DNA from: FEN-1219 sp963744305
GTDB lineage: Bacteria; Pseudomonadota; Gammaproteobacteria; Steroidobacterales; Rariloculaceae
Length of the DNA stretch: 64,000 bases
Assembly: GCA_963744305.1 (NCBI GenBank)
Contig: CAVUTF010000039.1
Span: 1-64,000, forward strand
Direction: 5' to 3'
Position 1 is the first letter of the stretch. The number at the start of each line of letters is the position of its first letter. This document shows positions 46,517-54,740 of the stretch, one piece after another. A model generated the notes under the pieces. The model searched no databases, had not been told where the DNA came from, and saw only the letters and a list, made by a program, of their open reading frames with translations. Made by a program: the position numbers and the translations under genes.

Positions 46517-47135
46517 CACCTTGGACAAATCGCGATGGGCTGGGCTCATGGAACGCCTAGGTCTTGCTCAGAATCTAGAGACGTTTGAACGTCTACAAGC
46601 AGCGTATGCTGAAAAGCACCGCCACTATCACACGAGCGAGCACATCAACCAATGTCTTGTCGAGCTCGATCGCGTTCGGCAAGTTGCGCAGGAACCCGAC
46701 GAGGTCGAATTGGCTCTGTGGTTTCACGATGCGATCTACGTCCCTCGATCGAACAAGAACGAAGCGAAGAGCGCGGACTGGGCGGCGGAGTTTCTTGCAA
46801 AGGACGGCGTTGATTCAAAGCGGATCAAGCGGGTGCATGATCTGATCATGGCGACGACACACGACGCGTCCGCGCGTGATCCGGATGCGATGCTCTTGGT
46901 CGATATCGATCTCTCGATTCTCGGCGCAGATCGAGCGGTATACGTTCGGTTCGAGGAAAACGTGCGGAAGGAGTACTCGTGGGTACCGGGCGTCCTATTT
47001 CGGCGGACCCGCGCCACCATTTTGCAGTCCTTCTTGAATCGGCCGTCCGTCTATGCCACCGAGAATTTTCGCGATCGGCTCGAGGATGCTGCCCGCCGGA
47101 ACCTTCGGTTAGCGATTGCCGAGCTGACCGGTTGA
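46500..47135 (+). CDS. HD-superfamily metal-dependent phosphohydrolase-like protein
   Basis: 211 residues. Metal ligands of an HD domain are visible: Y-x-x-x-x-R-H-Y-H in KHRHYHTSEHINQCLVELD, the H-D pair in ALWFHDAIYVPRSNKNEAKS, H in LIMATTHDAS and the late Asp in MLLVDIDLSILGAD. The C terminus VRKEYSWVPGVLFRRTRATI and FRDRLEDAARRNL is conserved in the group often annotated as N-methyl-D-aspartate receptor NMDAR2C subunit-like, a misleading name for bacterial HD hydrolases. The substrate is unknown, perhaps a nucleotide. Confidence 0.85.
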   Translation: MRREPDTLDKSRWAGLMERLGLAQNLETFERLQAAYAEKHRHYHTSEHINQCLVELDRVRQVAQEPDEVELALWFHDAIYVPRSNKNEAKSADWAAEFLAKDGVDSKRIKRVHDLIMATTHDASARDPDAMLLVDIDLSILGADRAVYVRFEENVRKEYSWVPGVLFRRTRATILQSFLNRPSVYATENFRDRLEDAARRNLRLAIAELTG

Positions 47136-47182
47136 CAGATAATCCGGAAATCTAAGGCGTCCGGCGTGGCCGCGCAGCGGGC

Positions 47183-47566
47183 TCAGCTCTGAGACGGCTT
47201 CTCGCACTGCGTCTCGACGACGTCCTTCAACACCGCGGGATCGGCGGGTTTGGTGAGATGCTCTGCGAAGCCCGCTTCCTTCGACCGGCGAACGATATGC
47301 TCGCGCGTGAAACCGGTCAGAGCCACCATCTTTGCGCCGGGGCAGCGTTCTTTGATCTGCTTGGCTACCTCGAATCCGTCCGTGCGGGGCAAGCCGATGT
47401 CCATCAGCACGACGTCGGGATCGAAGGACTCCGCAAGCTTCAACGCTTGCTCCGCCGTGTAAGCGGCAACCGCATCGTGCCCCCACACCTGCAGCAGCAG
47501 GACAGCACTGTCGGCGCCATCGCGGTGGTCGTCGACGACGAGCACCTTGCACTTCTCATCGGACAT
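47183..47566 (-). CDS. Single-domain response regulator (CheY-like)
   Basis: 127 residues from the ATG at 47566. A receiver domain only: KVLVVDDHRDGADS with the acidic pocket D12/D13, phosphoacceptor Asp56 in VVLMDIGLPRTDGFE, Thr in MVALTGFT and Lys in EHLTKPADP. There is no output domain. No histidine kinase is nearby; the gene is last in a run after the ankyrin-repeat gene (42-base gap), so it may report to a hybrid kinase elsewhere. Confidence 0.92.
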   Translation of the reverse strand: MSDEKCKVLVVDDHRDGADSAVLLLQVWGHDAVAAYTAEQALKLAESFDPDVVLMDIGLPRTDGFEVAKQIKERCPGAKMVALTGFTREHIVRRSKEAGFAEHLTKPADPAVLKDVVETQCEKPSQS

Positions 47567-47608
47567 TGCGCCACCCTGGCCGTCCTCGGAGTGGACGCAG
47601 TATAGCAA

Positions 47609-49141
47609 CTACGCGCCGCCGCGCGCGTTCTTGAGTAGCTCCGCGATCTCCGGCGAAACCGTATTGTCCCTGCCTCCGGCCTGGCCGAGCGCGGTGTCGA
47701 GCGGCGATTTCCCCAGCGTGTCGACGACGTCGACGGCGGCGCCGTGCTCGAGCAGGAATTGCACGACGCGCGTCCAGCCGAACTTGACCGCACCGTACAA
47801 CGCCGTTTGGCCTTCGCGCTCCGACATCGAGCTCAAGCGCGCGATGCGCGCGGTTCTGCCGTTAATGTCGGTGACTTTCGCGTTGATGTCGGCGCCCGCC
47901 GCCAACAAGAGCTCGATCGTGGCGAGCGCGCGCGCTTGCACGTCGCCTTCGAGATTCAAACGCCGATCGCGAATCGAGACGCCCATACCCGCGGCTCCCA
48001 TGAGCGGCGTCACGCCCATCACGTTCGGCAGATCGACGAGCGCGCCGTGCTCGAGCAGCGCGCGGACCGCTTCCTGATCGTGCGCGCTCGCGGCGCGTAG
48101 GAGCGGCGTGGCGCCCGTGGTCAGAAGGTCGTCCACGAAACGGCTGCTGTTGCCGCCGCGGCCCGGTCGATGCATGTTCAATTGCGGATTCGGGTTGACG
48201 CCGGCCTCGAGCAGCAAGCGCAGGATGTCTAGCGCCGAAGTTTCCGATGACGCGGGCCGTGCACCGATGCGCGAGTTGTAGGAATTCATGTCAACGGCCA
48301 CGTAGAGCGGCGTGCGCCCCCACCAGTCCCAAGTGTGCGGATTCGCGCCGCGCTCGAGCAGCAGCCGCGCGGTATCGAACCTGAAGTTGTCGATGGCCAC
48401 CATCAGCGGCGTGACGCCGTCGGGATTCGGCTGGTTGATGTCCGCGCCGGCCTCGAGCATCGCCCGCACGCAGCGCGTGCAACCGGAGCGCGCCGCATAC
48501 AGCAACGGCGTGAGTCCGCCGGTGGGGCGATACTGCGCACGCGGCTCGGAAGTGATCTGTGCATCCCACTCGTTCGCGAGCGCGCGCACGTGCACGTCCG
48601 CGCCGTTCGCGATCAGCAATTGAGCAACCTCGGGAAAGTCTCCGTCGGCTGCCCACATCAGCGCCGTTTGCCCGCGCCAGGCCTCGCGCGCGTTCACATC
48701 CGCACCGTGGCCCACGAGCACCTGCGCCACGTCGAGCGCGCCGGCTCGCGCGGCGAGCATTAGCGCGGTCTGGCCGTCTTCGTTCGGAGCTTCGACGTTC
48801 GCGCCCGCGTCGAGCAGCAGCGCGACGAGCTTCGCATCGCCCACTTTCACGGCCTCCGCGAGCGGCGTCGACCCGTAGTTGTTGACCGCGTCCGCTTTGG
48901 CGCCGCGCTGCAGCAGCGCCGCGGCGAGCTCCGCGTCGATCTTGTATATCGCCCAGTGCAGCGGCGTCGTGCCGTCGCCCTGCGCCGCGTTCACGTCGGT
49001 GCCCGCGCGGATCATCTCGAGCGCGGCGACGCGATTCCCGGCCTGAATCAAGTCGGCGAGGGTGTCGTCCGCCGCGGCCGAGCCGGCGGCCGCGAATGAC
49101 CCAACGAGCGCAAGCGCGCAGTTTCTGATGCTTCGAGCCAC
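47609..49141 (-). CDS. Secreted ankyrin-repeat protein
   Basis: 510 residues with a signal peptide (CALALVGSFAAAGSAAA). About ten ankyrin repeats fill the rest, each with the G-x-T-P-L-H/L-x-A pattern: GDGTTPLHWAIYKIDAELAA, NYGSTPLAEAVKVGDAKLVA, DGQTALMLAARAGALDVAQV, RGQTALMWAADGDFPEVAQL, DGVTPLMVAIDNFRFDTARL, WGRTPLYVAVDMNSYNS and so on. Two longer inter-repeat loops occur (about 175-195 and 400-425). Ankyrin proteins bind other proteins; a periplasmic partner is likely but unknown. It follows the DUF6152 gene by 60 bases. Confidence 0.9.
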   Translation of the reverse strand: MARSIRNCALALVGSFAAAGSAAADDTLADLIQAGNRVAALEMIRAGTDVNAAQGDGTTPLHWAIYKIDAELAAALLQRGAKADAVNNYGSTPLAEAVKVGDAKLVALLLDAGANVEAPNEDGQTALMLAARAGALDVAQVLVGHGADVNAREAWRGQTALMWAADGDFPEVAQLLIANGADVHVRALANEWDAQITSEPRAQYRPTGGLTPLLYAARSGCTRCVRAMLEAGADINQPNPDGVTPLMVAIDNFRFDTARLLLERGANPHTWDWWGRTPLYVAVDMNSYNSRIGARPASSETSALDILRLLLEAGVNPNPQLNMHRPGRGGNSSRFVDDLLTTGATPLLRAASAHDQEAVRALLEHGALVDLPNVMGVTPLMGAAGMGVSIRDRRLNLEGDVQARALATIELLLAAGADINAKVTDINGRTARIARLSSMSEREGQTALYGAVKFGWTRVVQFLLEHGAAVDVVDTLGKSPLDTALGQAGGRDNTVSPEIAELLKNARGGA

Positions 49142-49201
49142 GGTTGCCCCTAACAGCGCCGCGTACCGAGAAGGATAAACGCCGGCCGCCCGGCTTGCAC
49201 G

Positions 49202-49714
49202 CTAGCGAGCGCTTTCGGCAGAGGTTGTCTTGTCGGGGGCGGGCAGCTCGCCCTCGCCGTGCGAGGTGGCTCCCGGGACGGAGTCGCAGTGCATGCCGGG
49301 CGCGGGCTCCACGTTGTCGGGGCAACGAAACAGGCCCAACTTGCCTCGACCGCCGGCGGGCAATCCGCTGCGCAGCGGATGCAGTCCGACGCTGATGACC
49401 GTGCCGCGAGGGAAGGTGTGCACGGTCACGCCGTACGTTGCGGCCTGTGCGGCACCCTCCATCTCCACCGCCCAGGTGAGCGGCTGCCCATCCGTGCCGC
49501 GGAGCACCTCGTCGCGCGCGTCATTGAGCGGTGCGAAGAAGATTTGCAGATGGTTCGAGTCGGGGCTCACGCGCAGCACGACCCCCGTGAACACCATGGT
49601 CTTCGAGGTGTCGTACATCGCGAACGAATGATGCGCGTGCGCTGGCACGACGATGACTCCTGCGAGCGCGCACGCTGCGAGAACGGCGGTGACTCCGGTT
49701 AGGCGCATCTTCAT
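49202..49714 (-). CDS. DUF6152 family protein, short form
   Basis: 170 residues. Signal peptide GVTAVLAACALAGVIVVPAH, mature start AHHSFAMYDTSKTMVFTGVV with the paired histidines. Then RVSPDSNHLQIFFAPLND in place of N-P-H, and a conserved LTWAVEMEGAAQAATYGVTV. The C-terminal 40 residues are polar with two cysteines. It corresponds only to the first domain of the 347-residue paralogues. It starts 16 bases after the stop of the preceding 560-residue gene, in which the second half of those paralogues is recognisable. Confidence 0.85.
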   Translation of the reverse strand: MKMRLTGVTAVLAACALAGVIVVPAHAHHSFAMYDTSKTMVFTGVVLRVSPDSNHLQIFFAPLNDARDEVLRGTDGQPLTWAVEMEGAAQAATYGVTVHTFPRGTVISVGLHPLRSGLPAGGRGKLGLFRCPDNVEPAPGMHCDSVPGATSHGEGELPAPDKTTSAESAR

Positions 49715-49730
49715 GGGGCGCTCCTCATCA

Positions 49731-51425
49731 TCAAAGCCCGAAGCGGTTTTCGCTCTTCGGGCGCTGCATACCCTGCTCGTGATACTTCTCCCAAATCTGA
49801 GCCCAGGGCCGCCCGTAGATATCGGGCACCGTGTACTCGAACGTCGTGCCCGGAGGAATCGGCGTCGTGAAGCCGTTGACTGGGAAGTTCTGCTGCACGC
49901 AGTACAGGAACGGATACGGTTCGCCTTCGTTCAGCGCGCCGGTTTTTGCCCAGTACTGGACGATCCGAACCGGCTCGACGAGCGCTTCCGGGTCGTACAG
50001 GACCGCCTCGTGCTCGATGCCGGTGAATTCGCCCGCTTCATTCTTGCGCGGACTATAAATCTCGACCGTCTGCAGCTTGTGGCTGTGCTCGTGCGCGCCG
50101 TGCGCGATCCATCCGAGAATGTTCGAGGTCCACGTGATCAGCGTGTCGTTGTCCCAGAAGCCGATCGTTTCGCCGTACCACTGCGGCACGTCCGGGCCGA
50201 GGCGCGGCACAACTCCCGATTCGTTGAACTCGCGACCTATATAGATGTGTGTGAAAAGGTTCTGCGACGACGTATTGAGAATCTGAACGACTTCGGGCGT
50301 CACGATGAGCTGCGGCCGAGCGGCGGCGTATTGCGCAAAGCGGCGCATGAAGCCCTCGGGATGACAGTAGGATCCGGGCCACTGCGGCGCGCTCGTCGCC
50401 GCATAGTGATACATCTGCTGCACGAAGCGGGTTTGATACTCGGGCGTCAGCAGCGTGAGATAGGTGGGTATCTGCATGAGCCCGCCGTGATACCACGACG
50501 CCGTCTTGGTGCGATCCCGCGTGTATTTGCCGTTCCACGCCGGCAGCGTCGCTAGCGTGTGCAGCGTGGGACCACCTTTCGCGCGCGACTCTTGAAGGAG
50601 CGCCGCGTAATGCTCTTTCGCGGTGGCGAACGCGTACGGGCTCACGATGTGATTGCGCGGATAGTCGCGGTCGCAGTAGCCCCACGCGGCCGTTTCAGGC
50701 GGATTGTCGCCGATGGTCGGCACTTCGGTCGCGCCCCATTGAGCTTCGAGGCCTCCCGGCGAGTTGCAGCGAAAGTATCGCGGGTCGGACCAAAGGGCTC
50801 GATCGGCGTAGAAGTCCTTCGTCGTGAAGATGTCGACGGGCAATTTCTCTATTCCGGGCGGTGCGTTGCCGTTGCTCGCGGCGACGATCGGCACCAAGTC
50901 GTCTGGCCGCCCCGCGCCGGTGAACATTCCTTTGCCGTCGGGTCCCACGATGCTGTCGGGTCGGTACTGAGCCGGACCGCCGCGCCCGGTGCTGGCTCCG
51001 AGCCGAGTCAGCGTCACCTCGTAGGGCCGCCGCCCTCTGCCTTCGCGGTCGCCATGAATGCTCAAAGCCGCGTCGGATAGAGTGCCTTTCGCCCAATTGC
51101 GAAACGGCCGCCCGCCGTTTTCGCGGACCTCCTCGTCCCATGCTGCTTCGTGCACGACGAAAAACGCCACTTCGTCGCCGGCGACCGAGATGTCCTCGAG
51201 CCTGAAGCTGCGCCCAGAAGACCACTCGACCACGGAGCCGGCGTAGGCGCTGCCGTTCCGTTCGAACACGAAGACATAGGCGCCGCCGGTGGTGTAGGTG
51301 CCTTGCAGCTCAGCTGCGCGGGCGGGGCAAGCGACCAGCAAAGCGATCAGTGCGACCGGCGCCCACGCGGTGGAAAAGCAGTGTGCACGCAGTCGGTGGA
51401 AAACAGGGCCTGCAAAGATCAGCAT
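49731..51425 (-). CDS. Large secreted protein related to the DUF6152 C-terminal module
   Basis: 564 residues from the ATG at 51425 (a TTG 18 bases upstream is also open). A signal peptide (WAPVALIALLVACPARAA) is followed by a beta-rich domain of about 110 residues (LQGTYTTGGAYVFVFERNGS, DEVAFFVVHEAAWDEEVREN). A middle part is rich in aromatic residues with IPTYLTLLTPEYQTRFVQQM and SYCHPEGFMRRFAQYAAARP. The end shows YGETIGFWDNDTLITWTSNI and FPVNGFTTPIPPGTTFEYTV, analogous to GYSVGRWDGDTLVVET of the DUF6152 proteins. No catalytic motif is recognised. It leads a run of four minus-strand genes. Confidence 0.7.
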   Translation of the reverse strand: MLIFAGPVFHRLRAHCFSTAWAPVALIALLVACPARAAELQGTYTTGGAYVFVFERNGSAYAGSVVEWSSGRSFRLEDISVAGDEVAFFVVHEAAWDEEVRENGGRPFRNWAKGTLSDAALSIHGDREGRGRRPYEVTLTRLGASTGRGGPAQYRPDSIVGPDGKGMFTGAGRPDDLVPIVAASNGNAPPGIEKLPVDIFTTKDFYADRALWSDPRYFRCNSPGGLEAQWGATEVPTIGDNPPETAAWGYCDRDYPRNHIVSPYAFATAKEHYAALLQESRAKGGPTLHTLATLPAWNGKYTRDRTKTASWYHGGLMQIPTYLTLLTPEYQTRFVQQMYHYAATSAPQWPGSYCHPEGFMRRFAQYAAARPQLIVTPEVVQILNTSSQNLFTHIYIGREFNESGVVPRLGPDVPQWYGETIGFWDNDTLITWTSNILGWIAHGAHEHSHKLQTVEIYSPRKNEAGEFTGIEHEAVLYDPEALVEPVRIVQYWAKTGALNEGEPYPFLYCVQQNFPVNGFTTPIPPGTTFEYTVPDIYGRPWAQIWEKYHEQGMQRPKSENRFGL

Positions 51426-51509
51426 GTTGGAGGACGGCGGCAAAACACGGCCGCGAATAGTTTCAAAATGGAAATAACGTAGGATTTAAGCGCCCGCCGG
51501 CCGTGCATG

Positions 51510-51977
51510 TCAACTTGAAGCCCTCACGCGCCGACGTTTCGTTGCGGGCGCCGCGTCGATCACGAGTGCGAGATCGCGCAGCAGCTTCGTGCGTTCGCGG
51601 GTGGATAGCGCTGCGAGCATCTCGCGCGCCTCGGCGCGGCGCCAATTCGCGACGTACTCGTTGATTCGTTTGCCCCGCCGGCCGAACCCGACCTCGACGA
51701 TCCGCCGATCGGAAGGGGACTGTGCGCGCTCGACGAGCCCTTTGGCGACGAGCCCTTCTACCGTGCGAGTGGCGGTGCTGAGCGGGACATCGAGCGACTG
51801 CGCCAAGACACTCATCGTCACTCGCCCTTCGCGACCGAGCACGGCCAGCGTTCTCAGCTCACGCGGCGTGCACTCGCGCGCGCGAACGTCTTGCGGCCGG
51901 CGTCTCGGCCGCAGCCGTTCCGCGAGTGCATCGATGTGCTCGAGAAAAGTCTGCGCGTCCAGCTCCAGGGCGTTCAC
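51510..51977 (-). CDS. MarR family transcriptional regulator
   Basis: 155 residues from a GTG at 51977; a TTG at 52043 in the same frame is the alternative. The winged-helix core is CTPRELRTLAVLGREGRVTM, then SVLAQSLDVPLSTATRTVEG as recognition helix, LVAKGLVERAQSPSDRRIVE with the D-x-R wing motif, and a C-terminal dimerisation helix (RAEAREMLAALSTRERTKLL). TATACT sits about 9 bases upstream of the GTG, so a leaderless mRNA is conceivable. Divergent from the tannase gene, which it probably represses (inference). Confidence 0.85.
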   Translation of the reverse strand: MNALELDAQTFLEHIDALAERLRPRRRPQDVRARECTPRELRTLAVLGREGRVTMSVLAQSLDVPLSTATRTVEGLVAKGLVERAQSPSDRRIVEVGFGRRGKRINEYVANWRRAEAREMLAALSTRERTKLLRDLALVIDAAPATKRRRVRASS

Positions 51978-52057
51978 GGCTTCGGAGTATACGCGCGCCC
52001 CGGGTGCGACCGCGATTGACACGGAAAAGCGGCGCGCGTCCAATGTGCCGATACTTC

Positions 52058-52069
52058 CATTCCGGAATG
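52058..52069. promoter_or_regulatory. Palindrome, candidate MarR-type operator
   Basis: The perfect 12-base palindrome cattccggaatg lies 33 bases before the tannase ATG, in the divergent region with the MarR-type gene. TTGACA occurs 37 bases upstream (52016-52021). The position between promoter and start codon suits a repressor site. Confidence 0.5.
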
Positions 52070-52102
52070 ACTTTGGCGTTTCGAGACGAAGGGGAAGCGC
52101 AG

Positions 52103-53701
52103 ATGCAAAGAACGAACATCGTCCCTCTGGCGCTGACCGTAGCCGGCTTGTCCCTGTTGGCCTCGCCGGTGACGCACGGCCAGCCGTTCGCGAACGCGAA
52201 GAGCTCGCGAGCCGCCTACTCCGGCGGTAGCGTGATGCCGGAAGGCGAATGCGAGCGCCTTGCGGATCTGAAGCTCGACGACCTCGTGCAGGTTGCAGCG
52301 CGCACGGTGCCTGCGGAAGGCTCGGCGCCTGCGCATTGCCGCGTGAGCGGTGTGCTGCGTCCCGAGATCGGCTTCGAGGTCAACTTGCCCGCGCCGTGGA
52401 ACGGCCGCCTCTACATGATCGGCAACGGCGGTCACGCGGGCGAAGCGCCCGACGATCCGGGACGCGCCGCGCAGCGCTCGACGGCTCTCGAGCATGGCTT
52501 CGTGATGGCCAGCACGAATACCGGCCACGACGCACGCAAGGAGCCGCAAGGGACATTCGTGTTGAGCGACAAGCAGAAAGCGATCGATTACGCGTATCGC
52601 GCCGTACACCTGACCGCGGTCACGGCCAAAGAGATCGCGAACCGCTACTACGCGCGACCCGTGGCGAACGCCTACTGGAACTCCTGCTCGAACGGCGGCC
52701 GGCAAGGGCTGCTCGAAGCGCAGCGCTATCCCGAGGATTTCGACGGCATCGTCGCGAACGCGCCATGGGTGGATCAAACGGGTTTCACCGTCGGCGCCCT
52801 GTGGAATCAGCGCGTGCTCTCCGACACGCCCGTGACGGCGGACAAGATCGCGCTCGTCGCCAAGCATGTCATGCAGAAATGCGATACGGTCGACGGTCTC
52901 GGCGACGGGCTCATCGACGATCCGCGGCAGTGCTCGTTCGATGTCGCGCACGACGTGCCGAGCTGCCCGGCGGGCGACTCGTCCGCCGCATGCCTCACCA
53001 CGGCCGAAGCGGCTGCGATCCAAAAGATCTACGACGGCCCGCAGAGCGGCGGTAAGCCGTTCTTCCCCGGCTTCATGCTCGGCAGCGAGGCGGTCATCGC
53101 GCGTCCGAACGGCGTCACGAGCAGTGGCTGGATGAGCCTGATCGTTCCGGCAGAGCCGAACGCGAGACCCGCAGACTTCGGCCTCGCCGAAGCAACGATG
53201 CGCTACCTCGTCTTCGATCCGCCTCAGCCCGACTACGATTTCCGAACGTTCGACTTCGATCGCGATACCGCGCTTCTCGAACGTTGGGGCAAGCTCGCGA
53301 ACGCGACCGACACCAATTTGCGGGCGTTCAAAGAGGACGGCGGCAAGCTCATCGTGACGTACGGTTGGGCGGATGCGATCCTGCAGCCGCTCATGGGAGT
53401 GCACTACTACGAGCGGGCGGTCGCGGCGAACGGACGGAACAGCACCGACTTCATGAGGCTCTTCATGATTCCCGGCATGGCGCATTGCGCGGGCGGAGTC
53501 GGCCCCGACCAATACGATGCCGTAACGGCCGTCATCGACTGGGTGGAGAAGGGCGCGGCGCCCGACTCGATGGTCGCAAAGAAGATCGTGAACGGCGCCG
53601 TCACGCGCTCGCGGCCGTTGTGTCCGTATCCGCAGGTCGCGCGTTACCAAGGGAAAGGCAGCGTCGACGAAGCCGCGAGCTTCGCGTGCACGATGCCGTA
53701 G
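52103..53701 (+). CDS. Tannase/feruloyl esterase family alpha/beta hydrolase
   Basis: 532 residues; the ATG at 52103 has aggggaag upstream and a signal peptide (ALTVAGLSLLASPVTHG). The nucleophile elbow is WNSCSNGGRQGLLEAQRYP with Cys195-Ser196, the Asp is in TYGWADAILQP and the His in IPGMAHCAGGVGPDQYD. Together they form the CS-D-HC motif, where the two cysteines next to Ser and His are disulfide-linked in this family. A lid domain with extra cysteines (CDTVDGLGDGLIDDPRQC) carries the calcium-binding D-x-x-D-G-L-x-D-G-x-I-x-D loop. It hydrolyses esters of phenolic acids (ferulate, gallate or terephthalate-type), in the periplasm or outside; the exact substrate cannot be read from sequence. 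Confidence 0.92.
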   Translation: MQRTNIVPLALTVAGLSLLASPVTHGQPFANAKSSRAAYSGGSVMPEGECERLADLKLDDLVQVAARTVPAEGSAPAHCRVSGVLRPEIGFEVNLPAPWNGRLYMIGNGGHAGEAPDDPGRAAQRSTALEHGFVMASTNTGHDARKEPQGTFVLSDKQKAIDYAYRAVHLTAVTAKEIANRYYARPVANAYWNSCSNGGRQGLLEAQRYPEDFDGIVANAPWVDQTGFTVGALWNQRVLSDTPVTADKIALVAKHVMQKCDTVDGLGDGLIDDPRQCSFDVAHDVPSCPAGDSSAACLTTAEAAAIQKIYDGPQSGGKPFFPGFMLGSEAVIARPNGVTSSGWMSLIVPAEPNARPADFGLAEATMRYLVFDPPQPDYDFRTFDFDRDTALLERWGKLANATDTNLRAFKEDGGKLIVTYGWADAILQPLMGVHYYERAVAANGRNSTDFMRLFMIPGMAHCAGGVGPDQYDAVTAVIDWVEKGAAPDSMVAKKIVNGAVTRSRPLCPYPQVARYQGKGSVDEAASFACTMP

Positions 53702-53708
53702 CGGACGC

Positions 53709-54719
53709 TCAGCGCGCGGGACGCCGGCGCTCGAGCTGTGCTTTCGAGCACTCGGCCATCACGGTCAAGAAGCGCTGATAACCGTCCGCGCCGACGACGA
53801 AAGGGTGCGGTTGGCCGCGGGCGCGCGCAGCGAGCTGCTGCAGCTTGGCCTCGAAGCCGTCGTAGAGCGGATGATTCTGGATCTCGACGTCGACGCCCTT
53901 CGCGCGCGTGATTGCGGCGAAATGCTCGATCGAGCGCACGTATTGCTCCAGCCCGGCATCGCTGATCCGCCCCGGCGTGAGTATCGAGCCGCCGAACAAC
54001 GCCGCGGTGTGCGCGGTTGCCCCGTCCTTCACGGCAAACACGTAGCCCAACGCGCCGGGCGTGTGTCCCGGGATCAGCACCGGCGTGACGCTCACATCGC
54101 CGAGCGTGATCGGCTCACCTTCCACCGCGACCACGTCGCGCTTCGGCGGCGGCACGGGCGCGGCGGCGGGGGCGGCCGGTGCGCCGGCGGGAGGCGGCGG
54201 CGGGTTCTCGATCAAATCCCAGTCGGCGGCCGATAGCACCACGCGGGCGCCGCGCGCCTGAAAATACGGTGCGCCGCCGAAGTGATCGCCGTGGCCATGA
54301 CCGAGCAGCACGTATTTCACGTTGTTCGGATCCAGTCCGAGCTGCCGCATTCCGGGCAACAGGACGCTGTCGATCTGATCGGCATAACCCGAATCGATCA
54401 GCATGATCCCTTCCGTCGTCGTGATCGCCCACACGACCGTGCTGGTTCTGCCGATGGCGTAGAGATTGTCGAACACGCGCGTCGGCGCGATCAGCGGGTC
54501 GTCCGGGCGGTTGCCCCGCCCGCCGTCGACGGTGCAAATGAAGTCAGCCGCCACGCTCCACTGTGTGCCTGCCGCTTGCCGCGCGCGATTCACGATTGCA
54601 ACGACCGCGGCGGAGTCGGGTCCCGGGGGCGCCGCCGCCGGGGCGCCTTGCGCGTTCGCTTCGGCGGCAGCCAAGAGGCTCAAAGCCACAACGAGCGTCA
54701 GCTGAGCATAGCGGGTCAT
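53709..54719 (-). CDS. Metallo-beta-lactamase fold hydrolase
   Basis: 336 residues. Signal peptide QLTLVVALSLLAAAEANA. The metal motif is complete: LLGHGHGDHFGG with His141, His143, Asp145 and His146, then LIPGHTPGALGYVF and HNHPLYDG-like NHPLYDGFE for the later histidines. The layout YAIGRTSTVVWAITTTEGIM, then LIDSGYADQIDS resembles subclass B3 enzymes. A Pro/Ala-rich insertion (about residues 170-195, PPPPPAGAPAAPAAAPVPPP) breaks the second half. Last gene of the DUF1592-DUF1552-MBL-MBL run, converging on the tannase gene with 7 bases between stops. Confidence 0.9.
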   Translation of the reverse strand: MTRYAQLTLVVALSLLAAAEANAQGAPAAAPPGPDSAAVVAIVNRARQAAGTQWSVAADFICTVDGGRGNRPDDPLIAPTRVFDNLYAIGRTSTVVWAITTTEGIMLIDSGYADQIDSVLLPGMRQLGLDPNNVKYVLLGHGHGDHFGGAPYFQARGARVVLSAADWDLIENPPPPPAGAPAAPAAAPVPPPKRDVVAVEGEPITLGDVSVTPVLIPGHTPGALGYVFAVKDGATAHTAALFGGSILTPGRISDAGLEQYVRSIEHFAAITRAKGVDVEIQNHPLYDGFEAKLQQLAARARGQPHPFVVGADGYQRFLTVMAECSKAQLERRRPAR

Positions 54720-54740
54720 TCGGGCTTCTCCGATAGCGTG

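Noticed and set aside
48291..49325. Minus-strand frame of 344 codons overlapping the ankyrin gene
   Set aside because: It is Arg/Gly-rich text in the shifted frame of the ankyrin repeats, with repeat-derived low complexity and no start context.
51974..53650. Minus-strand open frame of 558 codons opposite the tannase gene
   Set aside because: Composition is Arg/His-rich as expected for an antisense shadow; the plus-strand frame has a signal peptide and a full catalytic motif.
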